A stretch of 34,596 nt of DNA from Flavobacteriaceae bacterium (GCA_017858055.1 JAFMCA010000022.1:1-34596), one strand, 5' to 3'. Shown: positions 8,429-15,972, counted from the stretch's first letter. The notes: a model not told the origin generated them from the letters alone. Numbers and translations: made by a program.

Positions 8429-9217
8429 TTAATTATCCGCATCTAAATAATCTGGGGTACCGTCACCATCTGTATCGTCTGGACCTCCATCACCATCATT
8501 ATCATATTCTTCAGCGGATGGAATCCCATCTCCGTCATGATCCGTCGGGTTAATGACGTATAAATTCACTTTAAAGATAAGCGGTGAATAGGCAGGAATG
8601 GAACCTGCTGATCGACTAAAATAACCCAATCCTGACGGGATAAAGAAAGCCCCTTGACCAAAACCATAAAACTCTATCGTGTTGTCATCATTAACGTTAT
8701 ACGCCCCTGCTTTAAAATTGGGCATAGCTTCACGGAACCCTCGCACCACTTGAGTAAGGTCAAACCATACGGGCGTTTTAGAGGAATCAAAAACCAAATC
8801 ATCTGTCAATAAACCTTCATACGAAAGGTAGGTTGAATCAACTGCTGAGGGGCTCTGCCCTATTCCTTCTCTCGCAACCAAATAATATAGCGTATGGTTA
8901 ATAAAGTCACCCCCTGAAGTTTGAACGCTGATTATTTTTTTCTTCACCTGATCTATTAGAGGTGTTTTTGAAATATTTTCGGTACTAATGGAATCAAAAA
9001 CTATTGCTCCTTTAAAATCTGGATTCTCAAAATCTTTATAGTTATAAAAATGAGTCTCTAAATAGGCTTCTAGAGTTTGGTTATCTTCAATAGCTTGCTC
9101 CTGAACATCACGTTGCTGAACTACTTCATCCTCCTTTTTACAGGCTGAAGTTAAAATAGCAAGGGTAAATAGGGATATAAAAATATTTTTCAAGATCAAT
9201 TCTTTTAGGGTGTGCAA
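8429..9217 (-). CDS. FKBP-type peptidyl-prolyl isomerase lipoprotein with Asp-rich tail
   Basis: Probable lipoprotein with a proline isomerase domain acting in the cell envelope. A hydrophobic segment ends in TSAC, a lipobox-like site, followed by charged residues. The FKBP fold lies at about 125-225 (DSSKTPVWFDLTQVVRGFREAM, then GQGAFFIPSGLGYF). The last 38 residues hold three DxDxDG-type repeats (DHDGDGIPSAEE, DNDGDGGPDD, DGDGTPDYLD) like calcium-binding thrombospondin type-3 repeats, an added module not needed for isomerase activity. The start is uncertain: the reading frame opens with TTG at 9217, and in-frame TTG codons at 9199 and 9193 lie nearer the signal peptide and follow an AAAAGAA stretch. 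It is divergent from the S4 gene. Confidence 0.85.
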   Translation of the reverse strand: MHTLKELILKNIFISLFTLAILTSACKKEDEVVQQRDVQEQAIEDNQTLEAYLETHFYNYKDFENPDFKGAIVFDSISTENISKTPLIDQVKKKIISVQTSGGDFINHTLYYLVAREGIGQSPSAVDSTYLSYEGLLTDDLVFDSSKTPVWFDLTQVVRGFREAMPNFKAGAYNVNDDNTIEFYGFGQGAFFIPSGLGYFSRSAGSIPAYSPLIFKVNLYVINPTDHDGDGIPSAEEYDNDGDGGPDDTDGDGTPDYLDADN

Positions 9218-9232
9218 GATACAATTTTCCTT

Positions 9233-9240
9233 TATTTTTG
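9233..9240 (+). promoter_or_regulatory. -7 box TATTTTTG for the S4-domain gene
   Basis: Exact match to TAnnTTTG, 25 nt before the ATG at 9266, placing transcription start near 9247. No convincing -33 element. Confidence 0.45.
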
Positions 9241-9265
9241 TGAGATATGATTAGGAAGTTTTAGT

Positions 9266-9652
9266 ATGCGTGTTGATCAATACCTGTGGTGCGTTCGTTT
9301 ATTTAAGTCTCGAAATCTTGCGAGCACTGCATGCAGAAAAGGACAGGTTACCGTCAATGGACAAATCGTCAAACCCTCAAGAGAAGTGCTGCCCTCGGAT
9401 CAACTAAAAGTGCGTAAAGATCAAATCTGGCATCATCTAGAGGTTATCGCCATTCCCAAAAGCAGGGTTGGTGCTAAACTTGTTGGACTTTATTGCTTTG
9501 AAAAAATTGATGCAGAAGATTTGGAACGTACACGCTTGCAGCAACTGGCAGTTCAAGCTCAGCGAGATCAAGGAACTGGGCGCCCTACAAAAAAAGAACG
9601 TCGTGAGATTGACGATTTAAATCAAGAGACCTCGGAAGAAGAAATTAAATAG
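9266..9652 (+). CDS. S4-domain RNA-binding protein, Hsp15-like
   Basis: Small RNA-binding protein of the Hsp15/HslR type, which in Escherichia coli helps recycle stalled 50S subunits carrying nascent chains. The S4 domain fills residues 1-50 (MRVDQYLWCVRLFKSR, then ACRKGQVTVNGQIVKPS and VLPSDQLKV). The C-terminal half is basic, with GRPTKKERREIDDL typical of the family. 128 residues matches the family. It lies 7 nt upstream of a phosphoribosyltransferase gene and is probably co-transcribed. The S4 fold is certain; the exact ribosomal role is inferred from family. Confidence 0.93.
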   Translation: MRVDQYLWCVRLFKSRNLASTACRKGQVTVNGQIVKPSREVLPSDQLKVRKDQIWHHLEVIAIPKSRVGAKLVGLYCFEKIDAEDLERTRLQQLAVQAQRDQGTGRPTKKERREIDDLNQETSEEEIK

Positions 9653-9659
9653 TAAGGAT

Positions 9660-10163
9660 ATGAATAGACAGGGTGATAAAATTAGAACCGCAGCAGAGAT
9701 TAAATCCAGTATTCGAAGAATCGCTTACCAGATATATGAAAATAATGTCGGAGAAAAATCACTGGTCCTTGTAGGCATTGCTGTACGTGGGAGCATATTA
9801 GCGCAACTTATTGGCAAAGAACTTGAGGCATGTAGTCCAATTCAAATTTTATACGCTGAATTAAAAGTAAACAAAGAAAATCCTCGTGACACCATTCAAT
9901 GTAGCATCCCATTGGAATCTATTGAATACAAATCCCTTGTGGTAGTTGACGATGTTCTCAATACAGGAAGCACCCTCATCTACGCTGTAAATTATTTATT
10001 AAAAGTACCTGTAAAGCAAATAAAGACGGCTGTTATGGTGAATCGGAATCACAAACAATTTCCAATCAAAGCAGATTTTAAAGGAATCTCCCTCTCAACC
10101 TCTGTAAACGAGCATGTCAGCGTAGAATTGGAAGGAGAAGAGGGCGGGATTTTCTTAAGATAA
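9660..10163 (+). CDS. PyrR-like phosphoribosyltransferase
   Basis: Type I phosphoribosyltransferase of 167 residues. The PRPP-binding loop is VVVDDVLNTGSTL (94-106), with the two acidic residues and the TGST phosphate loop intact. GIAVRGSILAQLI (39-51) forms the pyrophosphate-binding segment. Overall layout resembles PyrR (uracil phosphoribosyltransferase or pyrimidine attenuator), but no pyr operon is nearby and PyrR RNA-binding function cannot be shown. It follows the S4 gene by 7 nt. Its last 9 nt overlap the end of convergent aroK. Confidence 0.87.
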   Translation: MNRQGDKIRTAAEIKSSIRRIAYQIYENNVGEKSLVLVGIAVRGSILAQLIGKELEACSPIQILYAELKVNKENPRDTIQCSIPLESIEYKSLVVVDDVLNTGSTLIYAVNYLLKVPVKQIKTAVMVNRNHKQFPIKADFKGISLSTSVNEHVSVELEGEEGGIFLR

Positions 10164-10685
10164 TATTTCTCCAAGTTCTCGAACTACCTCCTCCACTGAT
10201 TTTTGATCTGTAGACACCTGAACCGTTGCTCTTTGGTAAAAAACAGCTCGTTCAAACAAATGCTTTCCTATAAATTCATGCAATTGATCTATTGTTTCAA
10301 GATGGGAGATCATGGGGCGGTAACTGCGTTCTGTAAAAAGTCGTTTTGTCAATTCAGCTAGACTAGTTTTAAGATAAACACTATGGACATTCGACTGTGA
10401 ACGTATAAATTCCATGGTATCGTAATAACAAGGAGTACCTCCTCCAAGAGAAACAACCAGAGCATCGGGGCTTAGTACTAATTCCTCTAAACACTTTCTT
10501 TCTAAAGCTCGGAAAAACAATTCCCCTTTAGTTTTAAAAATATTTGGGATGGAATCTTGTGCTTTTAACTCGATGTAATCGTCCAGATCTACAAATGAAA
10601 TCCCTAGATTTTTTGCGAGTTGAGTGCCAACGGCACTTTTTCCACTACCCATATATCCCAAAAGGATAATTTTATGCAAACTCAT
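10155..10685 (-). CDS. aroK: Shikimate kinase
   Basis: Phosphorylates shikimate in the aromatic amino acid pathway. The 176 residues contain Walker A GYMGSGKS (10-17), the shikimate-binding acidic pair in FVDLDDYIE (31-39), FFRALE with the substrate Arg (59), the Walker B/GGG block VVSLGGGTPC (77-86) and the lid RSYRPM. Length and motif order are typical of AroK/AroL. Its 3' end overlaps the convergent phosphoribosyltransferase gene by 9 nt. It is divergent from the tRNA pair. Confidence 0.95.
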   Translation of the reverse strand: MSLHKIILLGYMGSGKSAVGTQLAKNLGISFVDLDDYIELKAQDSIPNIFKTKGELFFRALERKCLEELVLSPDALVVSLGGGTPCYYDTMEFIRSQSNVHSVYLKTSLAELTKRLFTERSYRPMISHLETIDQLHEFIGKHLFERAVFYQRATVQVSTDQKSVEEVVRELGEILS

Positions 10686-10746
10686 TTTTTTGTTTATGCA
10701 GTGTAAATTTATAGTAAATCAAGGGGATAAATACATATTTGATAAT

Positions 10747-10754
10747 TATATTTG
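10747..10754 (+). promoter_or_regulatory. -7 box TATATTTG for the tRNA pair
   Basis: Perfect TAnnTTTG box 12 nt before the first base of tRNA-Lys, placing transcription start about 6 nt before the mature tRNA. No TTTG at the usual -33 spacing. Confidence 0.6.
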
Positions 10755-10766
10755 CAGCCTTAAAAA

Positions 10767-10839
10767 GATTCGGTAGCTCAGTTGGTAGAGCATCTCCCTT
10801 TTAAGGAGAGGGTCCTGGGTTCGAGCCCCAGCCAAGTCA
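10767..10839 (+). tRNA. tRNA-Lys (anticodon TTT)
   Basis: Full cloverleaf of 73 nt. D arm GCTC/GAGC (10776-10791); anticodon stem TCTCC/GGAGA with loop CTTTTAA, anticodon TTT at 10800-10802; five-base variable loop; T arm CTGGG/CCCAG with TTCGAGC loop; discriminator A at 10839. CCA is not encoded. The acceptor stem GATTCGG/CCAAGTC is imperfect: position 3 is a T-G wobble and position 5 a C-A mismatch (10771 against 10834). The gene is 6 nt before tRNA-Leu and likely shares its transcript. Confidence 0.95.
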
Positions 10840-10845
10840 CTCTTT

Positions 10846-10929
10846 GCGCACGTGGCGGAATTGGTAGACGCGCTAGCTTGAGGGGCTAGTGGGAGTATTC
10901 CTGTGGAAGTTCGAGTCTTCTCGTGCGCA
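10846..10929 (+). tRNA. tRNA-Leu (anticodon GAG)
   Basis: 84-nt class II tRNA. The acceptor stem GCGCACG/CGTGCGC is perfect; anticodon stem CTAGC/GCTAG with loop TTGAGGG, anticodon GAG at 10880-10882; a long variable arm follows; T loop TTCGAGT; discriminator A at 10929. CCA is not encoded. It reads CUC and CUU codons. Confidence 0.96.
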
Positions 10930-10953
10930 CTGTTTTTCTTAGAAATATTTTGT

Positions 10954-10961
10954 TATATTTG
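10954..10961 (+). promoter_or_regulatory. -7 box TATATTTG for the MerR/B12 regulator
   Basis: Perfect TAnnTTTG, 27 nt before the chosen ATG at 10989, with an AAAAGGAATAGG Shine-Dalgarno-like stretch between them. This supports the 10989 start over an upstream in-frame start inside tRNA-Leu. Confidence 0.55.
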
Positions 10962-10988
10962 AAGAAGCTTTTAAAAGGAATAGGATAC

Positions 10989-11912
10989 ATGAAAAGGATA
11001 AAAAGCACATTCAGCATTAAAAATCTAGAGAACCTCTCTGGTATTAAAGCTCATACGCTGCGCATTTGGGAAAAGAGATATAACCTTCTCGAGCCCGACA
11101 GAACCGATACCAACATTAGACGTTATAGTTTGGAAAGTTTAAAAAGACTTTTAAACGTGACCCTATTGTACAATCACGGTTTCAAAATTTCAAAAATTGC
11201 TGGTCTTAGTGATGAAGAAATTCCAGAATTAGTAAGGAGTATTGCATTAAAATCGAATTCAGAACAAGTATCCATCAATGCTTTTAAACTGGCAATGATC
11301 AATTTTGATTATGAATTATTTGATGAAAACTACAATGAAATTCTTCAACATCATGATTTTCAGCATATTTTTCTAAATGTGTTTATGCCGTTGATGCGTG
11401 AATTAGGAATTTTATGGCAAACCTTTGCTATTTCGCCTTCTCACGAGCATTTCATCACTAACCTTATCAAACAAAAAATTCATTTACAAACCGAATCCCT
11501 TCAGCGTACAAAAGCAAGAAGGAATGATCATCCTCCTTTTGTATTGTTTTTGCCGGAAAATGAAATCCACGAACTTGGTTTGTTGTATCTGAATTATTTA
11601 ATTCTAAACAGCGGCTATCGCACCATCTTCTTAGGGCAATCGATTCAAAATTCAAGTTTGGAAACGCTTTACAGTTATAATTCTGAGTATTACTTTGTGA
11701 CTTACCTTACTGTAGAACCCAATAAGGAGGAAATTATGCCTTTTGTTAATGATTTTCACACGAATTTATTAGAGGGAAGAAATTCAAAATTACTCGTTTT
11801 TGGTCCTCAACAGATCGAAATCGACCTAACGGCTTTACCAGGACAGATTGAATTGTATCGTTCTGTAGAGTCTTTTTCCTCAAAATACCTCGAAGAAAAC
11901 ATTTTAGTTTAA
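10989..11912 (+). CDS. CarH-like MerR-family regulator with cobalamin-binding domain
   Basis: Probable repressor of carotenoid genes, possibly sensing light or B12. From the ATG at 10989 it has 307 residues: MerR winged helix (about 8-75, FSIKNLENLSGIKAHTLRIWEKRY), a four-helix bundle (about 95-170), and a Rossmann cobalamin domain (about 183-300). The helical part has the Wx9EH motif (W143, E153, H154), which in CarH packs over adenosylcobalamin. The Rossmann part has ExHxxG (E192, H194, G197), where the His is the lower cobalt ligand, then a TxL at the expected distance; the final GG is GP. The residue after W143 is Gln, where Thermus CarH has the upper-ligand His132. crtB follows 62 nt downstream. 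B12 binding is inferred, not shown. Confidence 0.9.
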   Translation: MKRIKSTFSIKNLENLSGIKAHTLRIWEKRYNLLEPDRTDTNIRRYSLESLKRLLNVTLLYNHGFKISKIAGLSDEEIPELVRSIALKSNSEQVSINAFKLAMINFDYELFDENYNEILQHHDFQHIFLNVFMPLMRELGILWQTFAISPSHEHFITNLIKQKIHLQTESLQRTKARRNDHPPFVLFLPENEIHELGLLYLNYLILNSGYRTIFLGQSIQNSSLETLYSYNSEYYFVTYLTVEPNKEEIMPFVNDFHTNLLEGRNSKLLVFGPQQIEIDLTALPGQIELYRSVESFSSKYLEENILV

Positions 11913-11974
11913 GATTCTCAACAGAAATTTAATCGGTTTTTGTAGTTTTATTGACTATTTATCTGTTTATGGTA

Positions 11975-12814
11975 ATGAAAAAACTATTTGACCAAGTTTC
12001 TGAAGACTGTAGTAAAATTGTAACCAATTCCTACAGTACCTCATTTTCCTTGGCCACAAAAATGCTCCACCCCTCCATTAGGAATCACATCTACAATATA
12101 TATGGGTTTGTTCGTTTTGCTGATGAAATTGTAGATAGTTTCCACAACTATCCTAAAGAAGAATTACTGGACCGTTTTGAAGAAGATTTATTTTTTAGTA
12201 TTCAAAACGGAATCAGCCTGAACCCTATACTCAATTCCTTTCAGCATACAGTCAATGCATTTTCAATAGATATTGAACTCGTTCACGCCTTTCTCAGAAG
12301 TATGCGATGGGACCTGAATAAAAAAATATATGAAACAGAGGAGGAATATAAGGCATATATTTATGGATCTGCAGATGTTGTAGGGCTAATGTGTTTAAAG
12401 GTTTTTGTAAAAGGAGATCAGATAAAATACAATGAACTGGAATCCCCAGCTATGGCTCTTGGGTCTGCTTTTCAAAAAGTAAATTTCTTGAGAGACTTAA
12501 AAGATGATTTTCAAGGACTAAACAGAACCTATTTCCCGAGCATTAATTTCAATCAATTTGACGAGCATTCTAAAGCGGCTATCATTGAGGAAATTGAATC
12601 GGATTTTGAAAAAGCCTTAACTGGAATTTTTAATCTTCCTACAGAGGCTCAATTTGGAGTTTATACAGCTTATAAATACTATAGCAAATTGTTGAATAAG
12701 CTCAAGATAACACCTTCTGTTCAAATTCAAAACGCTCGAATACGAGTTCCCAACTATCAGAAAATGAGCATTTTTGCTAGTAGTTATTTAAAATACCGTT
12801 TTAACATACTTTAA
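11975..12814 (+). CDS. crtB: Phytoene synthase
   Basis: Condenses two geranylgeranyl diphosphates to phytoene, the first committed carotenoid step. From the ATG at 11975 it has 279 residues, with both Asp-rich Mg-binding motifs: DEIVD (50-54, in FVRFADEIVD) and DLKDD (174-178, in FLRDLKDDF), followed by RTYFP. SYSTSFSLA near the N-terminus is also typical. In-frame upstream ATGs (11951, 11969) would only add a few unconserved residues. A squalene synthase reading is possible from the fold alone, but the neighbouring crtZ and CarH-like regulator favour phytoene synthase. crtZ starts 11 nt downstream. No crtI lies between the regulator and this gene. Confidence 0.93.
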   Translation: MKKLFDQVSEDCSKIVTNSYSTSFSLATKMLHPSIRNHIYNIYGFVRFADEIVDSFHNYPKEELLDRFEEDLFFSIQNGISLNPILNSFQHTVNAFSIDIELVHAFLRSMRWDLNKKIYETEEEYKAYIYGSADVVGLMCLKVFVKGDQIKYNELESPAMALGSAFQKVNFLRDLKDDFQGLNRTYFPSINFNQFDEHSKAAIIEEIESDFEKALTGIFNLPTEAQFGVYTAYKYYSKLLNKLKITPSVQIQNARIRVPNYQKMSIFASSYLKYRFNIL

Positions 12815-12825
12815 ACTATTTTACA

Positions 12826-13269
12826 ATGAACTTTTGGTGGATTTTAACCCTGGTATCAACATTCTGTTTTATGGAATTTATGGCGTGGTTTTCACACAAA
12901 TACATTATGCATGGATTTTTGTGGTCACTCCATAAAGATCATCATGTAAAGGACCACAAATCATGGTTTGAACGAAATGATTTGTTTTTTATTTTTTATG
13001 CCCTAGTAAGTTCTGGCTTTGTGATCTTATGGGGTGAGGCCAATTTTTGGCTTGGATTGCCTATTGCTGCAGGTATTTTCCTTTACGGCTTAACCTATTT
13101 TTTGGTGCATGATATTTTTATCCACCAGCGCTTTAAAATTTTCAGAAATGCAAATGGAAAATACGCCAAAGGGATACGTAGAGCTCATAAGATCCACCAC
13201 AAGCATACTGGGAAAGAAGATGGAGAGTGTTTTGGAATGCTCTGGGTACCGATGAAATACTTTAAGTGA
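12826..13269 (+). CDS. crtZ: Beta-carotene hydroxylase
   Basis: Membrane di-iron hydroxylase that adds hydroxyls to the beta rings, giving zeaxanthin. 147 residues with about four membrane helices. All histidine boxes are present: HKYIMH (24-29), HKDHH (36-40), HDIFIH (95-100) and HKIHH (121-125). Length and the GKEDGECFGMLWVP ending are typical of bacterial CrtZ. It forms a two-gene unit with crtB. Its stop is 7 nt from the end of convergent surA-like gene. Confidence 0.95.
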   Translation: MNFWWILTLVSTFCFMEFMAWFSHKYIMHGFLWSLHKDHHVKDHKSWFERNDLFFIFYALVSSGFVILWGEANFWLGLPIAAGIFLYGLTYFLVHDIFIHQRFKIFRNANGKYAKGIRRAHKIHHKHTGKEDGECFGMLWVPMKYFK

Positions 13270-13276
13270 TTTTTAG

Positions 13277-14641
13277 CTATAGTTTTAACCAATTGTTGTT
13301 GAAGTCACAATTCCGTTGGTCTTTATTCACATAAATATAAGTAGATTCAATCTTTTCTTTCATCCAATCTTGAATCGCTTTCAATTGCTTTTCTTTTAAG
13401 GCTAGAGATTTAATCCGAACATAATCTATGGAATAATCCGCTTTGTGCTCATCAAAACGATTGCTCACTTTTAATATTTTATATTTTTTTAATCCCGAAC
13501 GATCTTCTTCAATAAGTGGAGAGGTAATCTCTTGATCCTCTAGATTTCTGATTTGACTGTACAATACGGGATCCAGATTAGTTAATTCAAAACGGGTATC
13601 TCCTGTTTGAGGGTTTATGAGCACTCCTCCGTTATATTTGGTCTCTTTTTCATCAGAAAAAGCCAATGCAGCATCTTTAAAAGAAATCTCACCGTCAATG
13701 ATTCGAGTTCTAAGCGTGTCTAATTTATTTTTTGCTTCCTGTAATTGCTCGGGTTCTATTCTTGGAGTCAATAAAATATGGCGTACGTCAACTTCTTGCC
13801 CTCTAATTTTATCCACCATCAATATATGCCAACCAAAGTCTGTCTTAAAAGGTTCTGAAATTTCTCCCTCCTCTAAACTAAAAGCTTCATCTCGAAACTC
13901 TTTTACCATTTGTGGGCGCTTTCTATTTAAAGTGTATTTGCCTCCTGAAGATCGTGAGCCAGGATCTTGAGAATACAATACCGCTTTTGAACCAAAACTT
14001 GATCCCCGTTCTAAAACATCTTCTCTGAATGACTTTAATTGACTAATTATCCGTTCTTGTTCACTTTCACTCACCTCTGGCTCGATGACGATTTGTGAAA
14101 TTTCCAATTCTGTTCCAAAAGTGGGCAAATCAATTTCGGGGATGGATTCAAAGAAAATCCGAACCTCTTCGGGGGTTACTTCTACATTCTCAATAATTTG
14201 GGATTGCATCATGGTAGAAAGTTTTTGGACTTTATTGATTTCAAAAATCTCTTGACGAAATTCTGCTTCATCCTCCTTATTATAAAATTCCAATACTTTT
14301 TCTATACTTCCTAACTGATTGGTAAAATTGTCAATGACTTGATCTACCGTAGCATAAATTTCCTCTGAACTTACTTCCAAACTGTCCTGAATAGCGTGAT
14401 GGGCATAGAGTTTGTCCTCCATAAGTTTACCCAACAATTGACACTTTGAAACCCCTTTCATATCAATCCCTTGAGATTGCATTTCAAGTATGGTTTTATC
14501 TATATCAGAATCTAAAATAACATAGTCTCCTATGACTGCAGAAACTCCATCAATTTTTATTCGGCTTGCCAATTCCTCTTGAGCTTGAATTCCAACTGTG
14601 AAAAAAAAGAGGGTGGTTACTAAAAAACTAATAGATCTCAT
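13277..14641 (-). CDS. SurA-like periplasmic chaperone with two parvulin domains
   Basis: Secreted peptidyl-prolyl isomerase and chaperone for outer-membrane proteins. The signal peptide from ATG 14641 ends FFFTVGIQAQ. A SurA N-terminal helical domain follows (about 20-170), then parvulin domain 1 (about 175-275: ELEISQIVIEP to GWHILMVDKIRG, with SSGGKY) and domain 2 (about 280-390: VDVRHILLTP with NGGVL). An alternative ATG at 14662 adds seven residues and deepens the overlap with the upstream gene from 14 to 35 nt. The upstream minus-strand gene encodes a related lipoprotein, so the two probably form a chaperone unit. Confidence 0.92.
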   Translation of the reverse strand: MRSISFLVTTLFFFTVGIQAQEELASRIKIDGVSAVIGDYVILDSDIDKTILEMQSQGIDMKGVSKCQLLGKLMEDKLYAHHAIQDSLEVSSEEIYATVDQVIDNFTNQLGSIEKVLEFYNKEDEAEFRQEIFEINKVQKLSTMMQSQIIENVEVTPEEVRIFFESIPEIDLPTFGTELEISQIVIEPEVSESEQERIISQLKSFREDVLERGSSFGSKAVLYSQDPGSRSSGGKYTLNRKRPQMVKEFRDEAFSLEEGEISEPFKTDFGWHILMVDKIRGQEVDVRHILLTPRIEPEQLQEAKNKLDTLRTRIIDGEISFKDAALAFSDEKETKYNGGVLINPQTGDTRFELTNLDPVLYSQIRNLEDQEITSPLIEEDRSGLKKYKILKVSNRFDEHKADYSIDYVRIKSLALKEKQLKAIQDWMKEKIESTYIYVNKDQRNCDFNNNWLKL

Positions 14642-15545
14642 AGGTTTTTGATTTAATCGCATCTTTAATTATATCTTTTTCGAATTGCTTTGTAAATTTC
14701 AATTTTCGCTGATTTCTAATAATGCTTTTGATGGTTGGTTCCAAAATTATTCTAGGAGGGGTCTCCCCTTTTTCTAAATAATTTTTTACAAAAAACAAAT
14801 ATACTCCCAATGAATCTTCGACTCTAAAAAATTGTGATTTTTTTAAATATTTTACTGCATTTTCTTCATTGAGGAAACTTAAGGATGAAAACAAATCTCT
14901 TTTACTAGACCAGATACTGTCGGACAATTTATAATTGATGTACTGAAAGGATAGAGAATCTAAAAACTCCTGATCCGTGTCTGTAAAACGCTCAAAACTG
15001 TTTTGGATTTCTTTTTCATCTACATTGTCTGGAGGAAGATGAATGTAACGAGCTAAATAAAGGGGTGCATTCAATTTAAAGACTTCTTCATTTAAGGAGA
15101 GAACAGAATCAATTTCTTGAGAGGTGATTTCAGATTCCAAAATAGAATTTACAACCGACTGTATATACGCATTGGTATATAATTCAAGACGGTATTGATT
15201 AATGAGGTTTTCAAGAGTCTTCATTTTATCATCGGGTAGATTCCGTTCTGCTAACTGAACCAATATTTGTGTTTTTGCCCAAGCATCGATATAGTTTCGA
15301 ACTTTAAAAAGGCTGTCGTTTTTATCTTCATAGGTTTCACCCTCTAGGGATATATCAGAGGCATAGAGATAGACGTTCCCTACTCGAGCAACTACCATTT
15401 CTTTTTTAGGCGCCCAATCGGAACAGGACAAACACAAGAAAAAAAACAGGAGAACAAATAGCGGATGCGCTCTTGCAACGAAAAATGAGCGAATTATTGT
15501 GTACTTATCAACAATTTTAAATTTATTTTTTAATAAGTTTTTCAT
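14628..15545 (-). CDS. SurA-related envelope lipoprotein lacking a parvulin domain
   Basis: Periplasmic protein of about 305 residues, probably lipid-anchored: a long hydrophobic signal ends LCLSC (Cys 41). After it, VVARVGNVYLYASDI resembles the N-terminal domain of SurA/PpiC proteins, and the rest is mostly charged helix (DAWAKTQILVQLAERNLPDD). I see no parvulin core. The chosen ATG at 15545 lacks a clear Shine-Dalgarno; an ATG at 15563 is possible. The n-region before the hydrophobic stretch is unusually long. The stop overlaps the SurA-like gene by 14 nt, so the pair is translationally coupled. It may be a partner chaperone; function is inferred from sequence similarity and position. Confidence 0.8.
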   Translation of the reverse strand: MKNLLKNKFKIVDKYTIIRSFFVARAHPLFVLLFFFLCLSCSDWAPKKEMVVARVGNVYLYASDISLEGETYEDKNDSLFKVRNYIDAWAKTQILVQLAERNLPDDKMKTLENLINQYRLELYTNAYIQSVVNSILESEITSQEIDSVLSLNEEVFKLNAPLYLARYIHLPPDNVDEKEIQNSFERFTDTDQEFLDSLSFQYINYKLSDSIWSSKRDLFSSLSFLNEENAVKYLKKSQFFRVEDSLGVYLFFVKNYLEKGETPPRIILEPTIKSIIRNQRKLKFTKQFEKDIIKDAIKSKTYEIY

Positions 15546-15631
15546 ATTATTGATTATCAGCACTTTAATTTGTTTAAAATATTTTAATAACTCATTAATA
15601 ATTCCTAAATTGCATTAAAATTGTTCTTCTG

Positions 15632-15958
15632 TTGAAGCAGCTGATACCCTTTTTAATCCTCCTCTTCACTTTTACTACTGTAGAAGCCAAACTTTTTCAC
15701 CCCTCAAAATTCAATTTTTCAAAGACACAAGATACTCCTAAGGCCGCATACATGAATGAAGAATTATATGTTACTGGTTTTAGTGGTTCAGGGACCATTG
15801 AAATTTATTCTATTATTGGGAATAAAATTAATGAAATTAAAGTTCAAGATCTTCAAGATTTTAAAATGAGCGTACCCCTTGAAAAAGGGAATATGTATAT
15901 TATTCGGGTCCTAACAACTGAGAAAATTCATACTCTAAAGATTATTGCTTCTTCTTAA
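15632..15958 (+). CDS. Small secreted protein, mostly a T9SS-like C-terminal domain
   Basis: 108 residues starting at TTG 15632. A signal peptide (about 1-19, FLILLFTFTTVEA) is followed by a 20-residue linker and then a domain (about 43-108) that resembles the type A sorting domain of type IX secretion: an IEIYSIIGNKI strand, a central acidic stretch, and GNMYIIRVLTTEKIHTLKII at the end. There is no room for a passenger domain, so the protein is essentially signal plus sorting domain. The reading frame is convergent with guaB (14 nt apart) and divergent from the chaperone lipoprotein. The coding call is good; the T9SS link is a by-eye similarity. Confidence 0.75.
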   Translation: MKQLIPFLILLFTFTTVEAKLFHPSKFNFSKTQDTPKAAYMNEELYVTGFSGSGTIEIYSIIGNKINEIKVQDLQDFKMSVPLEKGNMYIIRVLTTEKIHTLKIIASS

Positions 15959-15972
15959 TTCCTAAAGACAAA

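Noticed and set aside
10923-10988. N-terminal extension of the MerR regulator
   Set aside because: It begins inside tRNA-Leu and upstream of the -7 box; the ATG at 10989 has a Shine-Dalgarno-like stretch.
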